Made by a program: the position numbers and the translations under genes
The notes under the pieces: model-generated
Seen by the model: only the letters and a program-made list of their open reading frames with translations
Databases searched by the model: none
What the model was told of the DNA's origin: nothing
Shown here: one piece after another, positions 18,261-26,457 of the stretch
How positions within the stretch are numbered: the stretch's first letter is position 1
Layout: each line of letters begins with the position of its first letter
Assembly: GCF_016107625.1 (NCBI RefSeq)
Contig: NZ_JABASV010000015.1
Coordinates: 1-64,000, forward strand
DNA from: Vreelandella alkaliphila
Lineage (GTDB): Bacteria; Pseudomonadota; Gammaproteobacteria; Pseudomonadales; Halomonadaceae
Length of the DNA: 64,000 nt
Reading direction: 5' to 3'

Positions 18261-19274
18261 TTACTTCAGGTCTTCAACAGTTAACTGAGCACGGTCAGCA
18301 ACACGCTGACGAGCTTGCTCACGCTCAGCTTCGGGCAGCGGAATCAAGCCAATATCAACCAAGTAGCCATCACTGCCAATCATCAGCTCTTCCATAAACA
18401 TGTTGGCATAGTCATACATTGGCGGTACTTCATCAGCGTGCTGGTTCTTGAGGTAGAACCACAGCGAGCGAGCAACTGGATATTCACCAGAACTAATTGC
18501 TTCTACTTCTGGCTCAACACCATTAATAGACGCGCCCTGGATAGTATCCGGGTTTTCAGTCAAGAAAGAGTATCCAAAGATACCGAACGCTTTAGTATCT
18601 TCAGACAAACGCTGAACGATCAAGTTATCGTTTTCGCCTGCATCGATATAAACGCCGTCTGAGCGGATTTCGGTGTAACCTTCGTCACCGTAAGCTCCCA
18701 ACTCTTCTGAAGCTACTTCCATCACCAGCTCTTCAAAAGCATCGCGGGTTCCAGAGGTCGTGGGCGGCCCATAGATAGAAATCTCACGATCCGGTAGAGA
18801 ATCGTCGATTTCGCTCCAGTTAGTGTAAGGGTTATCAACCAGCTCACCATCAACGGGGACCTGAGCGGCAACGGCTAGGAAAATATGTTCTAGGGTAAAG
18901 TCTGCTGCGTCGTTATTAGTTGATTGGCCAAGAACGATACCGTCAGAACCGATTTTAGCTTCAGTAATATCGGTAACGCCGTTCTCTTCACAGCGCTCAA
19001 ATTCAGATGGCTTCATACGACGTGAAGCATTGGTGATATCGGGCGTGCCTTCACCTACACCATTACAGAACAAGCGCAAACCGCCACCCGAACCTGTTGA
19101 CTCAATCACAGGCGTAGGGTTACCGGTAGTCGCACCGAACTCTTCAGTAACGTAGCTGGCAAACGGATAAACGGTACTGGAACCTACGATGCGGATCTGA
19201 TCACGTGCCTGGGCAACACCGGCAACGCTCATTACGGCAGCCGCTATCACGGTCGTTTTTAGAATACGGTTCAT
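18261..19274 (-). CDS. pstS: phosphate-binding periplasmic protein PstS (337 aa)
   Basis: Periplasmic receptor of the phosphate importer. The ATG at 19274 with AGGAG was chosen over a longer frame because it opens a clean signal peptide (MNRILKTTVIAAAVMSVAGVAQA, cleavage after AQA). The mature protein begins with RDQIRIVGSSTVYPFASYV and carries the phosphate-binding GSGGG and PTTSGTRDAFEELV segments of the large PstS subfamily. A perfect Pho box lies about 60-80 bp upstream, so PhoB control under phosphate limitation is expected. Confidence 0.95.
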   Translation of the reverse strand: MNRILKTTVIAAAVMSVAGVAQARDQIRIVGSSTVYPFASYVTEEFGATTGNPTPVIESTGSGGGLRLFCNGVGEGTPDITNASRRMKPSEFERCEENGVTDITEAKIGSDGIVLGQSTNNDAADFTLEHIFLAVAAQVPVDGELVDNPYTNWSEIDDSLPDREISIYGPPTTSGTRDAFEELVMEVASEELGAYGDEGYTEIRSDGVYIDAGENDNLIVQRLSEDTKAFGIFGYSFLTENPDTIQGASINGVEPEVEAISSGEYPVARSLWFYLKNQHADEVPPMYDYANMFMEELMIGSDGYLVDIGLIPLPEAEREQARQRVADRAQLTVEDLK

Positions 19275-19335
19275 GCGAAATACTCCTGTCGATGTAAGGT
19301 TTTGGCCTTCGCAAGACGTACTTTGCACCGTTTCA

Positions 19336-19353
19336 ATGACAACTTTGTGACAG
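19336..19353 (-). promoter_or_regulatory. Pho box upstream of pstS
   Basis: Leftward strand CTGTCAC-AAAG-TTGTCAT: both 7-bp repeats are close to the PhoB consensus CTGTCAT with a 4-bp spacer. It lies 62-79 bp before the pstS start codon. Confidence 0.85.
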
Positions 19354-19403
19354 GACGTAACATCACAAAAATTTTTAATCCGAGGTACCGCATAACACTG
19401 GTA

Positions 19404-20135
19404 CTAAATTAACAGCCCCAACGCAGCCAACGTACATAGCCCAAGCGAGACACCTTGTAGTAACCGCCTATCCAAGCGATGGGCAATCACATCTGCCAGC
19501 GCATTACCGATTAGCACTGCAGGTAGAAACGTGAGCGCTAATTTAAAATGCCAAGCGGATACCTGGCCCGCAAGCGCTAGCGTCATGAGCGTTAGAAGAG
19601 ATGTCAGAATAAAGAAAGCGGCCAAATTGCCGCGCAGGCGATCAGGTGGAAAGCCATGCATTAGCAGGACGACTGGAGGACCACCGATGGCAGCCACCGT
19701 GCCAAAAACGCCTGACAGTATACCTGCCAGGAACAGCGTCACACGGTTTACCGGGGGATGAAAACGAAACAGCGTTACTATCACAGCAAACAACACGATA
19801 GCGGCGATCAGTTTTTCGAGCACCACCAACGGAGCAGTTAACAATAACCAAATGCCCAGCGCATTCCCTGGCAAGCGGCCAATCAAGGCAATGCCTATCG
19901 CGTCCAGGCGTATTTCTTGCCAGTAGTGGCGCACCATCAGCAATGAAACAGTAAACCCAAACAACACGAGCACTACCGGCACCAAACGTGGTTCTAGCAT
20001 CAACAGTAGTGGTGCCCCTACCACTGCCAAACCGAAACCTGTCGCACGCTGTACGAAAGCACCCAGCATTAATACGGCAGAACAGGCTAGCCACACGCCA
20101 AGTGGCATGTCTATCCATGGCAACGAGTTATTCAT
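19404..20135 (-). CDS. TSUP (TauE/SafE) family membrane permease (243 aa)
   Basis: Seven to eight hydrophobic helices with the duplicated TSUP pattern: GAFVQRATGFGLAVVGAPLLLML in the first half and GILSGVFGTVAAIGGPPVVLLM in the second. The family exports or imports sulfite, sulfoacetate and related anions; the substrate here is unknown. Start choice: the ATG at 20135 sits about 14 nt from an AAGGTG site, and an in-frame TTG at 20144 is better spaced from it. It follows the Bcr/CflA exporter gene by about 50 nt and may be co-transcribed with it. Confidence 0.82.
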   Translation of the reverse strand: MNNSLPWIDMPLGVWLACSAVLMLGAFVQRATGFGLAVVGAPLLLMLEPRLVPVVLVLFGFTVSLLMVRHYWQEIRLDAIGIALIGRLPGNALGIWLLLTAPLVVLEKLIAAIVLFAVIVTLFRFHPPVNRVTLFLAGILSGVFGTVAAIGGPPVVLLMHGFPPDRLRGNLAAFFILTSLLTLMTLALAGQVSAWHFKLALTFLPAVLIGNALADVIAHRLDRRLLQGVSLGLCTLAALGLLI

Positions 20136-20186
20136 TAAAATCAATCATCACACCTTTTCGCTAACATCAATCAGCAGCACAAAGCA

Positions 20187-21380
20187 TCAGTACGAATCAC
20201 CGTAAGCGGGCTTTCTTGTCAGCTTTTGGACGCCGATATTACCCAGCAACGCGGCCCCCAACATAGTGAGCACCATCGGCCATAGGTGCTCTACCTGGAA
20301 CAAGCCCACCAGCACCCCAGCAATTGCGCCACAACTAAACTGGATGCCACCTAGCAGTGCAGTTGCCGTGGCACTGATATGTCCAAAATGGTCCAGTAAC
20401 GCAGAAATGGCATTAGGTGTGATCAGACCAATCATACCGGTAAACAACATGACTAGAGGCACCACCACATATAGCGAAGCCAAATTAAGCGCTGTCGCGA
20501 TAACAAGCCCCAGTGCCGCAATTAACTGAATCGTTAACCCTAGTCGTAAATTCTGTTGTGGCGAGCGCTTACGCAGTAAATGAATATTGACGCGATTAGA
20601 CAGCGCAATCACAAGCACATTGACGCCAAACACCATTGGGTAAACGCTAGGCGATAGTGAGAAGTAGTCTAAGTATAAAAATGGAGAGGCGGTTACAAAA
20701 GCAAACAGCCCAGCGAATGAAGCTGCGACAGCGCAAATATAGCCCATCCCCTCTTTATGACATAGCACACTGGCGTAATTGCGTATAACTTGGCGGGGCG
20801 AAGCTGCGGGTAAGTTAGTATCTCGTGTTTCGGGTAAACGCGTACCTAGCAGCCAAAGCAAAAAACCTGCGTAAGCGGCCAAAAATACAAATATCAGCCA
20901 CCACCCCGCAATGTGCAGCAAGATACTACCCACGGCAGGTGCCACCAACGGCGCAAGCATCATGATCATAGCCATCGTTGACATGACTTTAGCGGCTTCA
21001 CGTCCGCTGAAACAGTCGCGCACAATCGCCGCTGAGTTCACCACACAAGCGCCGCCGCCCAGTGCTTGAATAAATCGCCACACCAGCAAAGAGGTCAAAC
21101 TATCGACGGTGGTGATCATTAAGCTTGCGAGCATAAACACCACCAAGCCACTGAGCAAAACAGGCTTACGCCCCACCCTATCCGACAGCGGTCCAAAGCA
21201 CAGCTGACCGATTGCGAAGCCAAATAAAAACATACTGATTGAGAGTTCAGTATGATGAATACTCGCATTGATGTTTTCTGCCAGTACCCCAATGGCTGGT
21301 AAGTAAGCATCAATCGCAAACGGCGCAAGCGCTGTGTTGGCCGCCACCAACAGCGCCACTCGACGAGGATTAAGTTCCAT
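20187..21380 (-). CDS. Bcr/CflA-family MFS drug exporter (397 aa)
   Basis: Twelve-helix major facilitator of the drug:H+ antiporter-1 type. The loop-2 motif GPLSDRVGRKPVLLSG and the motif-C-like segment APLVAPAVGSIL are clear, and AFAIDAYLPAI in helix 1 is typical of Bcr/CflA proteins (bicyclomycin or chloramphenicol export; real substrate unknown). The ATG at 21380 was chosen because AAGGA lies 5 nt before it; two earlier in-frame ATGs (21401, 21386) lack a properly spaced site. Divergent from transaldolase. Confidence 0.86.
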   Translation of the reverse strand: MELNPRRVALLVAANTALAPFAIDAYLPAIGVLAENINASIHHTELSISMFLFGFAIGQLCFGPLSDRVGRKPVLLSGLVVFMLASLMITTVDSLTSLLVWRFIQALGGGACVVNSAAIVRDCFSGREAAKVMSTMAMIMMLAPLVAPAVGSILLHIAGWWLIFVFLAAYAGFLLWLLGTRLPETRDTNLPAASPRQVIRNYASVLCHKEGMGYICAVAASFAGLFAFVTASPFLYLDYFSLSPSVYPMVFGVNVLVIALSNRVNIHLLRKRSPQQNLRLGLTIQLIAALGLVIATALNLASLYVVVPLVMLFTGMIGLITPNAISALLDHFGHISATATALLGGIQFSCGAIAGVLVGLFQVEHLWPMVLTMLGAALLGNIGVQKLTRKPAYGDSY

Positions 21381-21541
21381 AAACATCCTTGAAGTTGGCA
21401 TTATCCAGCAGAGAATGCCGCTGAATTGATAGGCCGCTAATCATAATCGATTTCAATTCATTTGTCGGTCACTGTTCGCCACGCAATGCCCTTGCTAAAG
21501 TATCCAACGACAACTATCTCAACGACGACAAGGAACGATGC

Positions 21542-22480
21542 ATGGCCACTAGCCTACTAACTCAATTAAAAGAGATGACCACGGTTGTCGCTGACACCGG
21601 CGACCTTGAGGCTATCCGCCGCTTTCAGCCGCAAGATGCCACAACCAACCCCTCGCTTATCTTGCAAGCTGCCCAGCAAGAAGACCGACGCGCACGACTT
21701 GCCAGCATTGCCAAAGAAAGCACCGACCTTGAAGACGCGGTAGATCGCGTGGCTGTCGATATTGGTAGCGAAATCAGTGAACTGGTACCTGGCTACGTGT
21801 CGACTGAAGTCAGTGCCCGACTATCGTTTGACCGTGATGCCACCATTGCCAAGGCGCACTCATTGATTGAGCGATACGCCCAGCATGGAGTAGGCCCAGA
21901 GCGTATTTTGATCAAAATGGCGTCGACATGGGAAGGCATCCAAGCCGCTCGCCAACTTGAACGTGACGGCATTCGCACTAACTTAACCCTATTATTTGGC
22001 TTTGCCCAGGCACAGGCCTGTGCAGATGCTGGTGCAACGCTTATTTCACCGTTCGTAGGCCGTATTCTCGATTGGCATAAAGCTAAAGCCCCTGACACAG
22101 ATTTTAGCGGTGCCAACGACCCAGGCGTGCAGTCTGTTAAGCGCATTTACGACTACTACAAAGGCCATGGCTACTCCACCATCGTCATGGGCGCAAGTTT
22201 CAGAAACGTGGGTGAAATTCAGGCGCTAGCTGGCTGTGATCGTTTGACGATTTCCCCTGCACTACTTAACGAACTAGACGAACTTCAAGGAGAGTTGCCG
22301 CAACAACTCATTCCCAAAGCAGCTAGCAGCGCACCGAGTGAAGCGTTAGCGCAGGCAGATTTCCGCTGGGCAATGAACGAAGATGAAATGGCGACGGACA
22401 AACTAGCAGAAGGTATTCGCAAATTTATGGCTGACCAGCGCAAGCTCGAAGAACTGCTTAGTAAGCTTCGCAGCAGCTAA
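21542..22480 (+). CDS. tal: transaldolase (312 aa)
   Basis: Pentose phosphate enzyme that moves a dihydroxyacetone unit between sedoheptulose-7-phosphate and glyceraldehyde-3-phosphate. The Schiff-base lysine is Lys125 in [12 protein letters not shown]; the active-site aspartate region VVADTGD and the DATTNPSL motif are present. ATG with AAGGA upstream. It converges on a STAS/phosphatase gene pair, an arrangement I recall from Pseudomonas. A bidirectional hairpin follows at 22536-22569. Confidence 0.95.
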   Translation: MATSLLTQLKEMTTVVADTGDLEAIRRFQPQDATTNPSLILQAAQQEDRRARLASIAKESTDLEDAVDRVAVDIGSEISELVPGYVSTEVSARLSFDRDATIAKAHSLIERYAQHGVGPERILIKMASTWEGIQAARQLERDGIRTNLTLLFGFAQAQACADAGATLISPFVGRILDWHKAKAPDTDFSGANDPGVQSVKRIYDYYKGHGYSTIVMGASFRNVGEIQALAGCDRLTISPALLNELDELQGELPQQLIPKAASSAPSEALAQADFRWAMNEDEMATDKLAEGIRKFMADQRKLEELLSKLRSS

Positions 22481-22535
22481 TTCGATTGCTGACTCCGCTG
22501 GATCGCTAACATAGATAGGCGACAAAAAAAGCCAA

Positions 22536-22569
22536 AAGGCCCTCTAGGATGTTTATCTTAGGGGGCCTT
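22536..22569. terminator. bidirectional terminator between tal and the STAS gene
   Basis: A 15-bp stem (AAGGCCCTCTAGGAT with ATCTTAGGGGGCCTT, 13 exact pairs) and a 4-nt loop. The leftward strand continues into TTTTGGC and a run of seven T. Confidence 0.75.
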
Positions 22570-22589
22570 GTCTAGTAGACGCGTTTTTT

Positions 22590-22627
22590 TTGAAACCTAG
22601 TTCTTGAAACCTAGTTCTTGAAACCTA
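22590..22627. repeat. 14-bp tandem repeat, 2.7 copies
   Basis: TTGAAACCTAGTTC is repeated exactly twice and followed by a partial third copy (TTGAAACCTA), between the tal terminator and the STAS stop codon. No coding role is evident. Confidence 0.8.
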
Positions 22628-22644
22628 CATATAGATAAAGTGCG

Positions 22645-23160
22645 TTAGTGGGCCGTTGTGTTTTGCGCTTCGAGCATTTCCACAAGCGGTTGAAACTGTT
22701 CGCGGTTGTGCTCGTTCATATGCATTAGAATTCGATGGGCCTCTAAAATACGTTCACGCAGCCCCTCTTCGTCAGCTGGCTCAGCAGGCAAGTCTTCTAG
22801 GGCCGATGTTAGTTTCGACGCTTGCTGCAATGGCGCTTCCATCAGCGTAAAAAAACGAGCAAAGCCCATCACATCCAGCATTTGTCGTACATCTGGATTA
22901 TCAGCAATGATGGTGGGTGGATGCTCTAAACGTCCTTTTACCGCCATAGCAACTTTGGCAAGAAAGCCCAGCGCGGTCGAATCAACATTCGTTGCTTCGC
23001 GCAGGTCGATCATTACCGCCGTTAGCCCAGGCGTTTCAGCAAGGCGCTGAGCTTGGGTATCAAGCGTGGCGCACAGCGTTAGGCGCACGTCACCACATAA
23101 TTTTAAAACAAAAACACCGGAGTCGAACGCCGCTTTAATGCGGCCTTCTTCAATCAGCAT
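22645..23160 (-). CDS. STAS-domain anti-anti-sigma factor-like protein (171 aa)
   Basis: A STAS domain fills about residues 5-105. The phosphorylatable serine is Ser61 in NVDSTALGFLAKV, so the protein should switch by serine phosphorylation. About 60 extra residues follow, beginning with an acidic linker (LPAEPADEEGLRERI) and ending in a helical His/Met-rich tail; this extension is not part of a normal anti-anti-sigma factor. The start ATG overlaps the last 11 nt of the phosphatase gene, implying coupled translation. It is presumably dephosphorylated by that phosphatase, as HsbA is by HsbR in Pseudomonas. The partner kinase or anti-sigma factor is not in the window. Confidence 0.83.
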   Translation of the reverse strand: MLIEEGRIKAAFDSGVFVLKLCGDVRLTLCATLDTQAQRLAETPGLTAVMIDLREATNVDSTALGFLAKVAMAVKGRLEHPPTIIADNPDVRQMLDVMGFARFFTLMEAPLQQASKLTSALEDLPAEPADEEGLRERILEAHRILMHMNEHNREQFQPLVEMLEAQNTTAH

Positions 23161-24343
23161 GACCAAATCCGCTCACCATCATGATTGTTAGGTCATCGGG
23201 TAAAGCATCGCGGTCCTGGTTCGCCTCATTATCCGCATCGCCTTCTATAAGAAGGGAGTTGGTGTTGGCTAGCCGATCGCGCAACTGCTCAAGCGTGACA
23301 CTTTCACTTACTAATTGCTCAAGTTCCTTGAGCCGCGTGTCGAGTGTCTTACCCGGCAAGCATTCCAATACACCGTCTGAACACAGCCATAAATGAAAAT
23401 CGGCCGGTAAAGCACAGCTGAGCGAAGGATACTCTACATCTGGAAAAAGACCTACTGGCATTCCCTCTCCTGCCAGACGCATTAGCTTACCACCAGACAC
23501 TAGCAGTGGCATAGGAAGCTGCGCACCGAGCGAATAGTGAAGCGTTCGCTCCTGGTGGTCAATGACACCAACAAACAAGGTCGCGTGTTTGCCAATATCA
23601 GTGTCCTGCAACTCTCTGTTTAATGCCGCCAACCAGTTAGGTGCCAACTGTTCTGGCGATTGGCCATCCCACTCATTAAGCCATCGATTGCATAGATACT
23701 TGAGCAGTACGGTAACAAACGCAGAGGATGCCCCATGCCCAGACACATCGGCAAAATAGAATGCGCTGTAGCGATCGTTATAGCGCTGATAGTCAAGGAA
23801 GTCTCCCGACAAATACAGCGAAGGTGCAAACCAGTAATCGTAGTACACACCGTTGATGATTTTGGGATGAATAGGCAATAAGCGGCGCTGAATATGACCA
23901 CCGCTCTGTTGATCCATACGCAGCAAGGCTAGATGCGTTTCCAGGCTTTCGTTTAATTCGGCCAGACGCTCTCGGTCTCGATCTCGCTCCTGAGCCAATG
24001 TGTGAAGCTCAATGGCTTTACGAATCATCCGGCGCAACAGTTCTGCGTGGCGTAGCGGATGAACAATATAGTCAACTAAACCAACATCAACTGCCTTAAT
24101 TAGGTCCGCGTCCTGACGAGAATCACTGACAACTAAAGTAGGCAAACGATGTGTCAGTTGCGACCACTGCTGACGCGGCACTGCCCTTGCATGAGCAACG
24201 ATGAGCGCGGTGTCGGCAGGCAAATTGTCAATATTATCTGCTGCAAATACCCACAAGCCATCGCACGTAATCGCTTCTGCTAGCGCGTCACGCTCTTGCC
24301 CTGGCTCATCGATCACCGCGATCAACTGCTTGGAATGATCCAT
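23150..24343 (-). CDS. PP2C/SpoIIE-type serine phosphatase with degenerate receiver domain (397 aa)
   Basis: An N-terminal receiver-like domain (about residues 5-115), a coiled-coil linker (about 115-145), then a SpoIIE/PP2C phosphatase domain with metal-binding aspartates in GDFLDY, FADVSGHG and near-terminal DDLTIMMV. The receiver has lost its phosphoacceptor: the strand that should hold the Asp reads ALIVAHARAVP, and the usual Lys is His in IVHPLRH. It may therefore respond to protein contact rather than phosphorylation. ATG at 24343 with GAGG upstream, 8 nt after the mlaA stop. Gene order with the STAS protein resembles the HsbR-HsbA pair of Pseudomonas. Confidence 0.86.
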   Translation of the reverse strand: MDHSKQLIAVIDEPGQERDALAEAITCDGLWVFAADNIDNLPADTALIVAHARAVPRQQWSQLTHRLPTLVVSDSRQDADLIKAVDVGLVDYIVHPLRHAELLRRMIRKAIELHTLAQERDRDRERLAELNESLETHLALLRMDQQSGGHIQRRLLPIHPKIINGVYYDYWFAPSLYLSGDFLDYQRYNDRYSAFYFADVSGHGASSAFVTVLLKYLCNRWLNEWDGQSPEQLAPNWLAALNRELQDTDIGKHATLFVGVIDHQERTLHYSLGAQLPMPLLVSGGKLMRLAGEGMPVGLFPDVEYPSLSCALPADFHLWLCSDGVLECLPGKTLDTRLKELEQLVSESVTLEQLRDRLANTNSLLIEGDADNEANQDRDALPDDLTIMMVSGFGHAD

Positions 24344-24351
24344 ATTAAGCC

Positions 24352-25152
24352 TCAATCGGCGAAATCGTCGTCACCAAAATCGGTATCGTCGAATTCAAAA
24401 TCGTCCATAGCAAACGGGTCATCCCCAAGCTCACCATCACTAATCTCAAACTGACGGCGCTGTAAGAAGGCATCACGAACAAAGCGATAACGATCGCCAC
24501 TAATTAACGCTTCCTGATCCAGTAGCCTTGCGCGAATTTGGACAATATCCAGTGCCGTCAAACCAGCCCTAAGTGTATGGTCATCCAGATAGGTAATAGG
24601 GTGAGCAGCAATATCAAAGGGCAACCCAGCGGTATCTCGTAGCGTTCCAGGACCGAGCAATGGTAACACCAAATAGCGCGAGTCATCCCATCCCCATACC
24701 GCCAACGTTTGACCGAAATCTTCCCTATCAGCATTGATTTCCATCAACGTGGCGTAATCCAATAGCCCGCCTATGCCAACAGTCGAGTTAATTAAAAAGC
24801 GCGACGTCGCAAGCCCTGCATTAGCGGGCTTGCCTTGGAGCAAACTGTTTAATGCGGTTCGCACGTCACGCAGGTTAGAGAAAAAATTACCTACCCCAGT
24901 TTGTACGGGGTCGGGGGTAACCGTCTGGTAACCTTTAGCTATTGGTTTTAACGTATAGCGATCTAACACGTCATTAAAAGCAAACACGCGACGGTTAAAC
25001 CCTTCCCAAGGATCTTCAGGGTGGACTTGCTCGCCAACATTCCCCCCTGAACTAGCACACCCACTCATGCTTAATACGGCTAGCAGCAAGACAGGCAATC
25101 CCTTGTAGCGCCAGCTAAACGCGCTTTTGTGCTTTGCTAACAACCCAAGCAT
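24352..25152 (-). CDS. mlaA: outer-membrane lipoprotein MlaA/VacJ (266 aa)
   Basis: Component of the retrograde phospholipid (Mla) pathway that keeps outer-membrane lipid asymmetry. The ATG at 25152 has a strong AGAGGAG site. The lipobox LSMSGC predicts lipid attachment at the cysteine after the N-terminal hydrophobic helix. The MlaA signature runs from DPWEGFNRRVFAFND through to LPLLGPGTLRDTAGLPFD. The C-terminus is an unusual acidic tail with many Asp and Phe (last 25 residues). It is the first gene of an operon with the phosphatase and STAS genes. Confidence 0.93.
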   Translation of the reverse strand: MLGLLAKHKSAFSWRYKGLPVLLLAVLSMSGCASSGGNVGEQVHPEDPWEGFNRRVFAFNDVLDRYTLKPIAKGYQTVTPDPVQTGVGNFFSNLRDVRTALNSLLQGKPANAGLATSRFLINSTVGIGGLLDYATLMEINADREDFGQTLAVWGWDDSRYLVLPLLGPGTLRDTAGLPFDIAAHPITYLDDHTLRAGLTALDIVQIRARLLDQEALISGDRYRFVRDAFLQRRQFEISDGELGDDPFAMDDFEFDDTDFGDDDFAD

Positions 25153-25227
25153 GGTAGCTCCTCTTTCAACATGTGTGGCGTGCAGTTCGTCGCATTTCAC
25201 GCCTAAAAAAATTAACCCAAAGCCCTG

Positions 25228-26349
25228 TTATTGACGACGTATAACAACACTACCGGCACTGTAACCTGCGCCAAACGAACAAATCACACCAATATCACCA
25301 CCTTCTAACTGTTCACGATGCAAGTGAAAGGCAATTATCGATCCTGCCGAACTGGTATTAGCATAGCGATCAAGAATAATGGGCGCTTGCGCTTTACTAG
25401 GTTCCACACCTAGCACTTTCCGCGCAATCAGGTCATTCATGTGCTGATTAGCCTGATGCAGCCACATGCGCTTCAAATCGCTTCCAGAAAGTTCTAGAGA
25501 AGCTAAATGGCTCGAAATCAGTTGAGCAACCATAGGGCACACTTCTCGGAACACCCGCCGCCCTTCTTGTACAAATAACTTATCCAGCGCCAGCGGGTCA
25601 CTGTCGGTAACGCGATTAAGGAAACCTGCGTTATTACGAATCGCATTAGAGAACTTCGTCACTAGACGCGTACCTAATATTTCATACTGCTCATCAGACA
25701 CAGCGCAATCACTGCTTTCCAGTACCATTGCTGTACAAGCATCGCCAAAAATAAAGTGGCTATCGCGATCTGTAAAGTTGAGATGTGCCGAACAGATCTC
25801 TGGGTTTACAATGAGAGCCCGCTTTACGCTACCAGATGCAATCGCATTGGCCGCTATTTCAAGCGCAAATGTGGCTGAACTACAGGCTACATTCATATCG
25901 AAACCGTAACCGCTGGTGCCTAACGCCCGCTGAACTTCGACAGCCACAGCTGGGTAGGCACGTTCTAGGTTCGAACACGCTACGATGACAAGCTCGATGT
26001 CAGCGGCATCGACGTTAGCTGCTGCCAATGCCTGTTGTGCCGCCTGGGTAGCCATATCACACTGAACAGACGGTTCATCATTGCTACGCTGTGGCAGTTT
26101 AGGCCGCATTCGCGCTGGGTCAAGAATTCCTGAGGCATCCAACACATAACGACTTTTAATGCCAGATGCCTTTTCAATAAACTCGCTACTGGAGTGTGAC
26201 AACGGCTCTCGTTCACCACGTGAGATTGCATCAGCATGCCGAGCATTTTGGCTGTCTACCCACGCGTTAAATGCTTTCACCAACGACGCGTTATCAATGG
26301 CGTGTTCCGGCGTGTAAAGTCCTGTACCGGTAATCACCACATGTGTCAT
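25228..26349 (-). CDS. beta-ketoacyl-ACP synthase III family protein (373 aa)
   Basis: Thiolase-fold condensing enzyme of the FabH type. Catalytic Cys156 lies in NVACSSATFA, the histidine in WLHQANQHMND and the asparagine in RYANTSSAG. It is about 50 residues longer than canonical FabH, with an insertion at residues about 30-95, like secondary KAS III enzymes that use acyl-CoA from beta-oxidation or serve special starter units. It stands alone, not in a fab gene cluster, so it is probably not the main FabH. ATG with AAGGAGA upstream. Confidence 0.86.
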   Translation of the reverse strand: MTHVVITGTGLYTPEHAIDNASLVKAFNAWVDSQNARHADAISRGEREPLSHSSSEFIEKASGIKSRYVLDASGILDPARMRPKLPQRSNDEPSVQCDMATQAAQQALAAANVDAADIELVIVACSNLERAYPAVAVEVQRALGTSGYGFDMNVACSSATFALEIAANAIASGSVKRALIVNPEICSAHLNFTDRDSHFIFGDACTAMVLESSDCAVSDEQYEILGTRLVTKFSNAIRNNAGFLNRVTDSDPLALDKLFVQEGRRVFREVCPMVAQLISSHLASLELSGSDLKRMWLHQANQHMNDLIARKVLGVEPSKAQAPIILDRYANTSSAGSIIAFHLHREQLEGGDIGVICSFGAGYSAGSVVIRRQ

Positions 26350-26457
26350 GCCTTTCTCCTTTTAGCGGCTTACTGAGAGTCGCTGGCTGTCAATCGATGT
26401 TGTCATCTTGGTGCATTGGCTTAACTACGTAAGCCTATTATCGTATTACGACAAGCG

